Below are positions 1-6,309 of a stretch of DNA of 7,109 nucleotides, one piece after another (within the stretch, counting starts at the first letter, position 1; the number at the start of each line of letters is the position of its first letter). The DNA is from Candidatus Competibacteraceae bacterium (GTDB taxonomy: Bacteria; Pseudomonadota; Gammaproteobacteria; Competibacterales; Competibacteraceae). Location of the stretch: contig JAGRHK010000079.1 of the NCBI GenBank assembly GCA_020444985.1, positions 1 to 7,109 on the forward strand, written 5' to 3'. A model generated the notes under the pieces. The model ran no database searches, had not been told where the DNA came from, and saw nothing but the letters and a program-made list of their open reading frames with translations. The position numbers were made by a program, and so were the translations under genes.

Positions 1-1
1 T

Positions 2-496
2 CAATGTCGTTTAGTGATGATATTGGGTGGCGGAAACCTGCCGAATAGTACTTTCATAGGCTACGCCAATTATAAGAAAGAAAATTGGATATTTGGCGTC
101 ACGTCTCAGCTAGAACTTGACAGTTTTATAGAAGATATGAAAAATTATTCAGTCTCTGGAAATATTATTCTAACGCAAGTTGTACCTTCTAGCGATTCGT
201 CTTTACCGATTGTTCGTGACGCACGAGGGGCTTTAGGTGATCAACTCGATAGTTCTTCGCTCGAAGGATATATTGTTGGCAAAATGTTTCTTGCCATCAT
301 GCGTAACATCAAAGGCGACATCACCCGCGCTAATTTTCTCGCTGCGGTGAAAGGCAAGACCTTCGATCTGGGTGGATTGGCGCTGGATTTTACTGATGAC
401 AATCAGGGTTCTGACTTTGTACAGCCCTATTTTTTTGAGGAAGGCGCTTTCAAACCAACCACCGCTCAGCAAATTCAAAAGCTATTTAATCAGTAG
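2..496 (+). CDS. Periplasmic ligand-binding protein, branched-chain amino acid ABC type (3' part)
   Basis: The reading frame is open from the left edge to a TAG stop, so this is the last 164 or so residues of a longer protein. The GTG at 14 is probably an internal valine. Proteins of this family (Leu/Ile/Val-binding, Peripla_BP_6) bind a small ligand in the periplasm and pass it to an ABC permease or a sensor. Family-like segments are the strand-loop TQVVPSSDSSLPIVRD, the helix around SLEGYIVGKMFLAIM, the region GDITRANFLAAVKGKTFDLG, and DDNQGSDFVQPYFFEEGAF near the end, which matches the usual closing segment of this fold. No further domain follows. The first ~290 bases are AT-rich and the rest is near 50% GC, so composition changes inside the gene. 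The ligand cannot be told from sequence; family assignment is fairly secure, exact role is not. Confidence 0.75.
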   Translation, partial: QCRLVMILGGGNLPNSTFIGYANYKKENWIFGVTSQLELDSFIEDMKNYSVSGNIILTQVVPSSDSSLPIVRDARGALGDQLDSSSLEGYIVGKMFLAIMRNIKGDITRANFLAAVKGKTFDLGGLALDFTDDNQGSDFVQPYFFEEGAFKPTTAQQIQKLFNQ

Positions 497-511
497 CTAT
501 TCACCATTCCC

Positions 512-539
512 GGCATGACGGCCCGATACCGTCCCGGCC
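512..539. terminator. Possible hairpin after the binding-protein gene
   Basis: GACGG (517-521) can pair with CCGTC (529-533) around a 7-base loop, and GGC (512-514) can add pairing to GCC (537-539) across a small internal loop. It starts 16 bases after the TAG stop at 494-496. No run of T follows on either strand, so it is at best a weak or factor-dependent terminator between two convergent genes. Confidence 0.25.
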
Positions 540-544
540 TGATG

Positions 545-602
545 CGCTGATCACTTTGGATATAAAGAGAGTTTTATCATTAGTGGGTTAAGTGATCATG
601 CG
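545..602. repeat. Nested inverted repeat in the convergent intergenic gap
   Basis: The arms TGATCACTT (548-556) and AAGTGATCA (590-598) are perfect inverted copies. Allowing one unpaired base (T599), CGC (545-547) extends the stem with GCG (600-602). Inside the spacer a second, AT-rich stem can form between GATATAAA (559-566) and TTTTATC (572-578), with one bulge and a GAGAG loop. It lies between the ends of two convergent genes, so a bidirectional terminator or transcript-end structure is the simplest reading. No U-tract is seen. A small palindromic repeat element is the alternative. Confidence 0.5.
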
Positions 603-633
603 TTATGCCACGCCGCTCGAAGGCCTGCATTTC

Positions 634-1410
634 TTACCGACATTTCCCTACGGACCCCGGTCGGCAGCGTTGACGATTGATCCAGATCGTGCTGTCGAGC
701 CGGACGTCGGTGAAAAGAGCGCCATCGATACGCGCTTCCGCCAGAGTTGCCTGACTGAGATCGGCGCCCGTGAAATCGGCGCCCAGCAACGTCGCCCCAT
801 CCAGCCGCGCGCCGCGCAGATTCGCGCTGGTCAGAGCCGTATCCTCCAGCACCGCTCGGCTCAATACGGCCTCGGTCAGATTGGTATTAGCCAGTTTGGC
901 GTCGGTCAGATCGGCCTGCGCCAAATTGGCTTGGTTGAGTTGCGCCTGACTTAAATCGGTCCCGGTTAGATCCGCCTGATACAATCGGGCGTTACTCAAG
1001 TCCGCCTTGCGCAAATCAGCCCCGGTCAACATCGCCCGATCCAGCCGCGCGCCGCTCATGCGGGCCTCAGCGAGCACCGCCTGATTCAGTTGCGCTGATA
1101 CCAGGCGCGCGCCGCGCAACGCCGCTCCGGTGAAATCGGTCTTGTGCAATGTGGCCCGCCCCAGATCCGCACCGCTGAGTCGCGCGCCGCGCAGATTCGC
1201 GCCACTGAGGTTGACTTGGGTCAACACCGCCCCGCGTAAATCTGCACCCTGCAAATCTACGCCCTGTTTGTCATAATGCAACCAGTTAACCCGCCGACCC
1301 GGTGGATCATCACAGGCAGCCCAGCTAAGGTCAGGCGTCTGGAGCAACGCCAGTAAACAAAGTGGCGGGAACAAAGTGCGAACTTTGCCTGGAATCATTG
1401 CTGTCATCAC
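634..1410 (-). CDS. Secreted pentapeptide-repeat protein
   Basis: A protein of 258 residues. The N-terminus has a signal-peptide shape: basic residues K9 and R11, a hydrophobic run (about 13-24), and a likely cleavage after SWA at 31. Residues 51-240 are pentapeptide repeats of the A(D/N)LXX type, known to fold as a right-handed quadrilateral beta-helix. The end, WINRQRCRPGSVGKC, has two cysteines (249 and 257); with C33 after the cleavage site these could form disulfides in the periplasm. C33 lacks a proper lipobox (W at -3), so a lipoprotein is unlikely. The GTG start at 1410 is preferred because GAGGA lies 8 bases upstream; ATG at 1407 or 1398 is possible. It begins 11 bp after lon on the same strand and is probably co-transcribed. 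Some pentapeptide proteins mimic DNA and protect gyrase, but export makes that role unlikely here. Function is unknown. Confidence 0.9.
   Translation of the reverse strand: MMTAMIPGKVRTLFPPLCLLALLQTPDLSWAACDDPPGRRVNWLHYDKQGVDLQGADLRGAVLTQVNLSGANLRGARLSGADLGRATLHKTDFTGAALRGARLVSAQLNQAVLAEARMSGARLDRAMLTGADLRKADLSNARLYQADLTGTDLSQAQLNQANLAQADLTDAKLANTNLTEAVLSRAVLEDTALTSANLRGARLDGATLLGADFTGADLSQATLAEARIDGALFTDVRLDSTIWINRQRCRPGSVGKCR
691..1260 (-). repeat. 38 uninterrupted pentapeptide-coding units (15-bp period)
   Basis: Residues 51-240 of the pentapeptide protein read as 38 successive five-residue units with no register break, from VDLQG to VRLDS. The central position is Leu, Phe, Ile or Met in all units, and Ala fills most of the i-2 positions. 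At four units per turn this is about 9.5 turns of beta-helix. At DNA level the 15-bp period appears as degenerate repeats rich in GCGCGCC, GATC and CAG-type words. Confidence 0.9.
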
Positions 1411-1418
1411 AAACCGTG

Positions 1419-1423
1419 TCCTC
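1419..1423 (-). promoter_or_regulatory. Ribosome binding site overlapping the lon stop codon
   Basis: On the minus strand GAGGA spans 1423-1419, eight bases before the GTG at 1410, and shares bases with the TGA stop of lon (1424-1422). The overlap supports translational coupling of the two genes and decides for the GTG start. Confidence 0.65.
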
Positions 1424-3848
1424 AGCCGGGATGTCCGGCGGCAAAAACCAGATCAACCACCTGCTGAAAACGCTCGACAAAGTGAACCGTCAAGCCTTCA
1501 CGGATATGATCCGGCAGTTCGTCAAAATCGCCGCGATTGCCCTCTGGCAGCAGAATTTCATGGATACTCACCCGTCGCGCCGCGATCATTTTCTCACGGA
1601 CGCCGCCAATCGGCAGCACCTGCCCGGTCAGCGTCAATTCACCGGTCATCGCCAGCGGTCGCGCCGTGGTCTGGCCTCGGGCCAGCGACAACAGGGCGGT
1701 GGCCATGGTAATGCCGGCGCTGGGGCCGTCCTTGGGGGTCGCGCCTTCCGGAACATGCAAGTGGACGAAAGCTTCGTCAAAGAACTTGGGATCCGCCTGA
1801 TAATCCTCCAGATGGGCGCTGATATAACTGTAGGCGATATTCGCCGATTCCTGCATCACTTCGCCTAATCGTCCAGTGAGTTTAAAGCCACGATTCTTGG
1901 TATGGATCAGGCTGGCTTCAATATTGAGCGTCGCACCGCCCATCGCCGTCCAGGCCAAACCTGTGACTACGCCAACCCCGGCCATCAAGGTTTCCGTTTT
2001 GAAAGGCGGTTTGCCTAAATAACGATCCAGATCGATGCGATTGACAACGATTTGTTCTTCATTTTCATTTTCAACAATCTGTACGGCGCTCTTGCGAACA
2101 ATGCGTCCGAGTTGCTTTTCCAGATTGCGCACGCCGGCTTCACGCGCATAACCTTCGATGATCTGTTGTAACGCCTCATCGTCGAGTTGGATGCGGTCGC
2201 GCGCCAACCCGCTCCGTTCTAACAGCCTGGGCCAGAGATGGTTCCGAGCGATTTGCAGTTTCTCGGCAGTAATGTAGCCGGACAAACGGATGTTCTCCAT
2301 ACGGTCGAGCAGCGGCGCCGGAATGGTGTCGAGCTGATTGGCGGTACAGATAAACAAGACCTTGGACAGATCGAACCGCACATCCAGATAATGATCGAGA
2401 AATTCGGCATTCTGTTCAGGGTCGAGCACTTCCAGCAATGCTGAAGCGGGATCGCCATGATACGACGCGCCGATCTTGTCGATCTCATCCAGCATGATGA
2501 CCGGATTCGCGGTCTTGGCGTCGCGAATGGCCTGAATGAATTTGCCGGGCAATGCGCCGATATAGGTGCGCCGGTGCCCTTTGATTTCAGCCTCGTCGCG
2601 CATTCCGCCCAGACTGAGCCGGTAAAACTGGCGATCCAGGGCGGCAGCCACCGAGCGACCGATCGAGGTTTTGCCCACGCCAGGCGGGCCAACCAGCAGG
2701 ATGATCGAACCGCCAACCTGACCTTTCAGGGCGCCCACTGCCAGGAACTCGATGATGCGGTCTTTGACATCGGCCAAGCCGTCATGATCACGGTCCAGCA
2801 CTTCGCGAGCGTGCTTCAGATCGAGATTGTCGGTGGAATAAGTTCCCCACGGCAAATCGGTCATCACATCCAAGTAGTTGCGGGTAACGGCATATTCAGG
2901 AGATCCGGTTTCCAGGATGGACAGCTTGTCCAATTCTTCGTCAATGCGTTTTTTAGCCGCTTCGGGAAGCTCGCGAGTTTCCAGCCGTTCACGAAAACGG
3001 TCGACATCGGCGGTGCGGTCGTCCTTGGCGATGCCCAGTTCCTGTTGGATCGCCTTGAGCTGTTCGCGCAGGAAGAACTTGCGCTGATGCTCGCTCATCT
3101 TGTCTTCGACCTGCTTGCGGATCTTGGTCTGTAATTGCGCGACTTCCAGTTCTTTCTTGATCAGCACGATGACTTTTTTCAATCGCTCCAGAACCGGCGC
3201 CGTGGCGAGAATTTCCTGCAATTCCTCTTTGCTGGCAGTCGTCAGACTGGCGGCGAAATCGGCCAACGGCGAAGGATCATTGGTGTTGAAGCGATTGAGG
3301 AAGAACTTAAGCTCCTCGGAATATAGCGGATTCAGCGGAATCAGCTCCTTAAGCGTATTAATCACCGCCAGGGAGTAGGCGCGCAACTCATCGGGGCCGG
3401 CGTCTTCAGCATTCTCGTCCAGGTATTCGACTTGTACATGATAGGGCGGCTGGGTTGACAGCCAGCGCTCAATGCGAAACCGGCGCAGGCCCTGGGCGAT
3501 AAATTGCAGACGCCCCTCGTTACGGGCCAACTGATGCATGCGGGCGGCGGTGCCTACTGGATAAAAGTCATCGGGATGGGCATTTTCGGCGCTGTCCGGC
3601 TTAACCAGGATCAGACCGATGACGCGCTGATCGCAATTGGCAGCAGCTTCAATCGTCGGCAACCAGGGTTCTTCGTTCAGCAGCAAGGGCAGAGCCTGTG
3701 CCGGAAAGAAGGGCCGCTCGGACAACGGTAACAGGTATAAGGTGTTGGGTAGAATGTCTACAGCGGGCACAATATGATTAGCAGACGCCTCAGAGGCATC
3801 GTTATCATCGTGTACGACTTCTGCTTCGATAGCTTCGTGGTCGGTCAT
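1422..3848 (-). CDS. lon: ATP-dependent Lon-family protease, AsrA-like paralogue
   Basis: A complete Lon protease of 808 residues (E. coli Lon has 784). It acts in the cytoplasm as a hexamer that unfolds and degrades damaged or regulatory proteins using ATP. Order: an acidic tail (1-30), LON N-terminal domain (about 35-230), coiled-coil region (about 230-320), AAA+ module and S16 protease domain. The AAA+ module carries Walker A GPPGVGKT at 387-394, Walker B IMLDEID with D454/E455, sensor-1 N504, arginine finger R516 and sensor-2 R574. The catalytic dyad is S710 (in PKDGPSAG) and K753 (in REKMIAARR), 43 apart as in E. coli. All active residues are present. The N-domain reads LYLLPLSERPFFPAQALP rather than the classical VLPLRDVVVFPGM. 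From memory this and the whole body match the Lon paralogue AsrA/PA0779 of Pseudomonas, so a standard lon may exist elsewhere. A weak GTGAG precedes the ATG. A heat-shock-type promoter lies upstream. Confidence 0.95.
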   Translation of the reverse strand: MTDHEAIEAEVVHDDNDASEASANHIVPAVDILPNTLYLLPLSERPFFPAQALPLLLNEEPWLPTIEAAANCDQRVIGLILVKPDSAENAHPDDFYPVGTAARMHQLARNEGRLQFIAQGLRRFRIERWLSTQPPYHVQVEYLDENAEDAGPDELRAYSLAVINTLKELIPLNPLYSEELKFFLNRFNTNDPSPLADFAASLTTASKEELQEILATAPVLERLKKVIVLIKKELEVAQLQTKIRKQVEDKMSEHQRKFFLREQLKAIQQELGIAKDDRTADVDRFRERLETRELPEAAKKRIDEELDKLSILETGSPEYAVTRNYLDVMTDLPWGTYSTDNLDLKHAREVLDRDHDGLADVKDRIIEFLAVGALKGQVGGSIILLVGPPGVGKTSIGRSVAAALDRQFYRLSLGGMRDEAEIKGHRRTYIGALPGKFIQAIRDAKTANPVIMLDEIDKIGASYHGDPASALLEVLDPEQNAEFLDHYLDVRFDLSKVLFICTANQLDTIPAPLLDRMENIRLSGYITAEKLQIARNHLWPRLLERSGLARDRIQLDDEALQQIIEGYAREAGVRNLEKQLGRIVRKSAVQIVENENEEQIVVNRIDLDRYLGKPPFKTETLMAGVGVVTGLAWTAMGGATLNIEASLIHTKNRGFKLTGRLGEVMQESANIAYSYISAHLEDYQADPKFFDEAFVHLHVPEGATPKDGPSAGITMATALLSLARGQTTARPLAMTGELTLTGQVLPIGGVREKMIAARRVSIHEILLPEGNRGDFDELPDHIREGLTVHFVERFQQVVDLVFAAGHPG

Positions 3849-3865
3849 GATTTCTCACGCAGTGA

Positions 3866-3886
3866 TAAAAGGATATTGTCCTTTTA
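3866..3886. promoter_or_regulatory. Hyphenated palindrome at the predicted lon transcription start
   Basis: Two perfect 8-base arms, TAAAAGGA (3866-3873) and TCCTTTTA (3879-3886), flank the 5-base centre TATTG, 17 bases before the lon ATG. The right arm touches the last two bases of the -10 element and the centre lies about where transcription should begin. A start near 3878 would leave one arm out of the mRNA, so a DNA operator is more likely than an RNA hairpin. There is no U-tract and GC is low, so it is not a convincing terminator. The binding protein is unknown. Confidence 0.5.
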
Positions 3887-3914
3887 GATGCGGGCAAGGT
3901 CGTGGATTGTCAAG
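3885..3914 (-). promoter_or_regulatory. Sigma-32 (heat-shock) type promoter for lon
   Basis: On the minus strand a -35 CTTGACA (3914-3908; consensus CTTGAAA) and a -10 CCGCATCTA (3893-3885; consensus CCCCATNTA, one mismatch) are 14 bases apart, within the normal range for RpoH promoters. Transcription would start near 3878, giving a leader of roughly 30 bases. The overlapping sigma-70 reading (TTGACA with TCTAAA, 19 apart) is poorer. Heat-shock control is known for lon genes in proteobacteria. The rest of the divergent gap (3915-4012) holds only an isolated TATACT at 3921-3926 facing the DUF58 gene, with no good -35, and no gene. Confidence 0.65.
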
Positions 3915-4012
3915 AGCATCTATACTTTCAGCAAGGCGTTTTCGGTTGAAATCGACAATGTTGCTTTCCAGTCGCGCCCAAGTATTCATCGATCGCCAAC
4001 ATCCGCGTCCTG

Positions 4013-5344
4013 ATGGCCGATAGTATGCGTTTCTCCCTCAGTCCTACCCCACTTTTACTCTATTGGTTAACCGGCTGGACCCTGTTGGGTCTGGTGTCGG
4101 CGTTCTGGTCTGAGGCGATTTTCTATTGGTTGTTGGTGGGTGGGGTTCTGCTGGCGATTGCTCTTCAGGATGCCTTTGCGCTGCGCAGGCGCTCCCCATT
4201 GCAGGTTGAACGCCAGATTCCGTCAGCGTTACCGCTGGGCGCATGGCAGACGGTAGGCTTACGCATCGCGAATGCGCAACTTCAGCCCGCGACTCTGACC
4301 GTGTTCGATCATTATCCGACCGCCGCTGCCGATTGCGCCGACCTGCCGCAACGTGTGACGGTCGAACCGGGGGGCTGGACTGAATTGTATTACCGCTTGC
4401 GTCCGGTTGTGCGCGGCGCGTGGACTTTTGCCCCGGCGCAAGCCTGGCTTGAATCCCCACGCGGCCTGTGGCGGCGCGACGACTGGCTGGGGGAATCGAC
4501 GGTCGTGCGCGTCTATCCGGATTTCGCCGCGATCGTCCAATACATCCGCCTGGCTTCGGATCAACGGGAAGCATTGCTGGGCATTCACCCGCAGCGCCGG
4601 CGCGGCGAAGGGCAGACCTTCCTGCAATTGCGTGAATACCGCATCGGCGATAGCCTGCGGCAAATCGACTGGAAAGCCACCGCCCGCACCCGCAAGCCCA
4701 TCGCTCGGGACTATCAGGATGAACGCAATCAAACGGTCCTGTTTCTGCTCGACTGCGGGCGGCGCATGCGCGCTCAGGATGGCGATCTCAGCCATTTCGA
4801 TCATGCTTTGAACGCGCTGATCCTGCTGGCCTACGTCGCCCTGCGCCAAGGAGATGCGGTGGGTGTGCAAAGTTTTGGCGGCGAACAGCGTTGGCGGGTC
4901 CCGCGCTCCGGTTCAGGGACGCTGACCCCGTTGATCAACAGCATCTATGATTTGCAACCGACCCTGGAACCCCCGGATTACGCCGAGGCCGCACAGTTGA
5001 TCCTGACTCGGCAGCGCAAGCGGGCGCTGATTGTCTTGCTGACCAATCTGCGCGATGAAGATCAGGACGATCTGCGTCCCGCCATCGCGCTATTAAGTCG
5101 CCGTCACCTGGTGCTGATCGCCAATCTGCGCGAGCCGATCCTCGACGAGTGGCTGGCGCAACCGATTCACGACCTGCCGCAAGCGCAGTTGTACGCAACG
5201 GTCTGCCATTATTTGTTGCAGCGGGAACGGGTCCAGGAAGAACTGCGCCATTTGGGAAGCATCGTCCTGGACACCGCACCCCAGCGCCTGCCGGCGGCCA
5301 TGGTCAACCAGTATCTAGAGTTGAAGCGCGGCGGGCGGCTTTAA
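4013..5344 (+). CDS. DUF58-domain membrane protein
   Basis: A protein of 443 residues. Two hydrophobic segments (about 11-31 and 34-52) anchor the N-terminus in the inner membrane; the rest should face the cytoplasm. A beta-rich stretch (about 60-170) precedes the DUF58 signature REYRIGDSLRQIDWKATAR at 207-225, then a von Willebrand A-like domain starting at TVLFLLDCGRRM (241-252). The MIDAS-type motif DxSxS is degenerate here (D247-C-G-R-R), so metal binding may be lost. DUF58 proteins usually sit beside a MoxR AAA+ ATPase and often a transglutaminase-like gene and are thought to work as a chaperone or assembly pair; neither partner is within this window. There is no Shine-Dalgarno before ATG 4013; ATG 4025 is an alternative, and the frame has a stop at 3947-3949. 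It is divergent from lon. Family assignment is secure, cellular role is not. Confidence 0.9.
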   Translation: MADSMRFSLSPTPLLLYWLTGWTLLGLVSAFWSEAIFYWLLVGGVLLAIALQDAFALRRRSPLQVERQIPSALPLGAWQTVGLRIANAQLQPATLTVFDHYPTAAADCADLPQRVTVEPGGWTELYYRLRPVVRGAWTFAPAQAWLESPRGLWRRDDWLGESTVVRVYPDFAAIVQYIRLASDQREALLGIHPQRRRGEGQTFLQLREYRIGDSLRQIDWKATARTRKPIARDYQDERNQTVLFLLDCGRRMRAQDGDLSHFDHALNALILLAYVALRQGDAVGVQSFGGEQRWRVPRSGSGTLTPLINSIYDLQPTLEPPDYAEAAQLILTRQRKRALIVLLTNLRDEDQDDLRPAIALLSRRHLVLIANLREPILDEWLAQPIHDLPQAQLYATVCHYLLQRERVQEELRHLGSIVLDTAPQRLPAAMVNQYLELKRGGRL

Positions 5345-5353
5345 GGCGATTTC

Positions 5354-5383
5354 CTGCAAGCCGGCCGTAAAATTGATAAAATT
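5354..5383 (+). promoter_or_regulatory. AT-rich promoter candidate for the rml genes
   Basis: The 80-base gap after the DUF58 stop contains TAAAATTGATAAAATT (5368-5383), a direct repeat of TAAAATT with a 9-base period. Each copy includes TAAAAT, one mismatch from the sigma-70 -10. For the second copy the hexamer 17 bases upstream is CTGCAA (5354-5359), a poor -35. This is the only AT-rich promoter-like spot before rmlA, but read-through from the DUF58 gene is equally possible. Confidence 0.25.
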
Positions 5384-5424
5384 CGACGCTCAAATTTCCT
5401 GCTCTATCTGCGGTGCGCTAAACC

Positions 5425-6309
5425 ATGACTTATAAAGGCCTCATTCTTGCCGGGGGTTCGGGCACCCGGCTGCATCCGCTGACGGTTTCGGTCAGCAAGC
5501 AGCTCATGCCGGTTTATGATAAGCCCATGATTTACTACCCGATCGCGACCCTGATGCTGGCGGAGATCCGGGACATATTGATTATTACCACGCCCCGCGA
5601 TCAGGAAGCCTATCAAACCCTGCTGGGCGATGGCGCACAATGGGGGGTCAATTTTCAATATGCTGCGCAACCCAGCCCCGATGGGTTGGCGCAGGCGTTC
5701 CTGATCGGCGAGTCCTTTATCGGCGCTGATCCAGCCTGTCTGATTCTCGGCGACAATATCTACTATGGTCAGGGTCTGTCTGCGGTATTGCGCCGTGCGA
5801 CTGCACGTGAGCATGGAGCGACCGTGTTCGGTTACTATGTGCGTGATCCAGAACGCTATGGCGTCGTCAGCTTTGACGCCCAGGGCCGGGCCATGAATAT
5901 CGAAGAAAAACCCAAACAGCCCAAGTCGCACTATGCGGTAACCGGACTGTATTTCTACGACAATGAAGTGGTGAATGTCGCCAAAAATATCCGGCCTTCC
6001 GCACGCGGCGAGCTGGAGATTACCGATATCAACAAGGTTTATCTGGAGCGCGGCGCATTGAATGTCGAGCTGCTGGGGCGTGGTTATGCCTGGCTGGATA
6101 CGGGTACCCATGAATCATTGCTGGCGGCGGCCAACTTCATGCAGGTGGTTGAGCAACGGCAGGGTTTGAAGATCGCTTGTCCCGAAGAAATTGCCTGGCG
6201 TATGGGCCACATCAACGATGAGCAGCTTGCACAACTGGCGACGCCGCTGGCCAAAAGCGGCTATGGCCAGTATTTGCTGGAGCTGCTGCAACCTGGGACT
6301 GCGCCATGA
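5425..6309 (+). CDS. rmlA: Glucose-1-phosphate thymidylyltransferase
   Basis: A full-length protein of 294 residues, the usual size. It joins dTTP and glucose-1-phosphate to give dTDP-glucose and pyrophosphate in the cytoplasm, the first and feedback-controlled step of dTDP-rhamnose synthesis. The nucleotide-binding loop GGSGTRLHP lies at 10-18 and SKQLMPVYDKPMIYYP follows at 24-39 with K25. The metal-binding aspartates are D110 (in LGDNIYYG) and D225 (in WLDTGTHESL). EKPKQPKSHYAVTGLYFYD (161-179) forms the sugar-binding region. All expected residues are present. The ATG at 5425 gives the normal MTYKGLILAGG start; the ribosome site before it is weak (GGTG). Its TGA overlaps the rmlC start in ATGA, so rmlA and rmlC are translationally coupled. 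The symbol rfbA is equivalent. Confidence 0.97.
   Translation: MTYKGLILAGGSGTRLHPLTVSVSKQLMPVYDKPMIYYPIATLMLAEIRDILIITTPRDQEAYQTLLGDGAQWGVNFQYAAQPSPDGLAQAFLIGESFIGADPACLILGDNIYYGQGLSAVLRRATAREHGATVFGYYVRDPERYGVVSFDAQGRAMNIEEKPKQPKSHYAVTGLYFYDNEVVNVAKNIRPSARGELEITDINKVYLERGALNVELLGRGYAWLDTGTHESLLAAANFMQVVEQRQGLKIACPEEIAWRMGHINDEQLAQLATPLAKSGYGQYLLELLQPGTAP

Noticed and set aside
592..954. Plus-strand frame with repeated IGxxQIG-like units, looking like a repeat protein
   Set aside because: It is the antisense reading of the pentapeptide repeats; the 15-bp period gives false repeats on the other strand.
2219..2716. Open frame (165 codons) on the minus strand within lon in another frame
   Set aside because: It is an out-of-frame shadow of the Lon AAA+ domain with a composition rich in R, S, C and W.
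2457..3134. Long open frame (225 codons) on the plus strand inside lon
   Set aside because: It is entirely antisense to a conserved, motif-complete Lon coding region and has no recognisable domain.
3866..3886. Reading the palindrome before lon as a Rho-independent terminator
   Set aside because: The stem is AT-rich, no T-run follows, and it sits at a promoter rather than after a gene.
3849..4012. A small gene or RNA in the divergent gap
   Set aside because: No frame with a plausible start and ribosome site, and no RNA fold beyond the palindrome, was seen; promoter elements account for part of it.
4259..4870. Minus-strand frame (203 codons) opposite the DUF58 gene
   Set aside because: It is antisense to the conserved DUF58 motif region; the plus-strand product explains the sequence.
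5404..6111. Minus-strand frame (235 codons) opposite rmlA
   Set aside because: RmlA on the plus strand is complete with all active residues; the reverse frame shows no family features.
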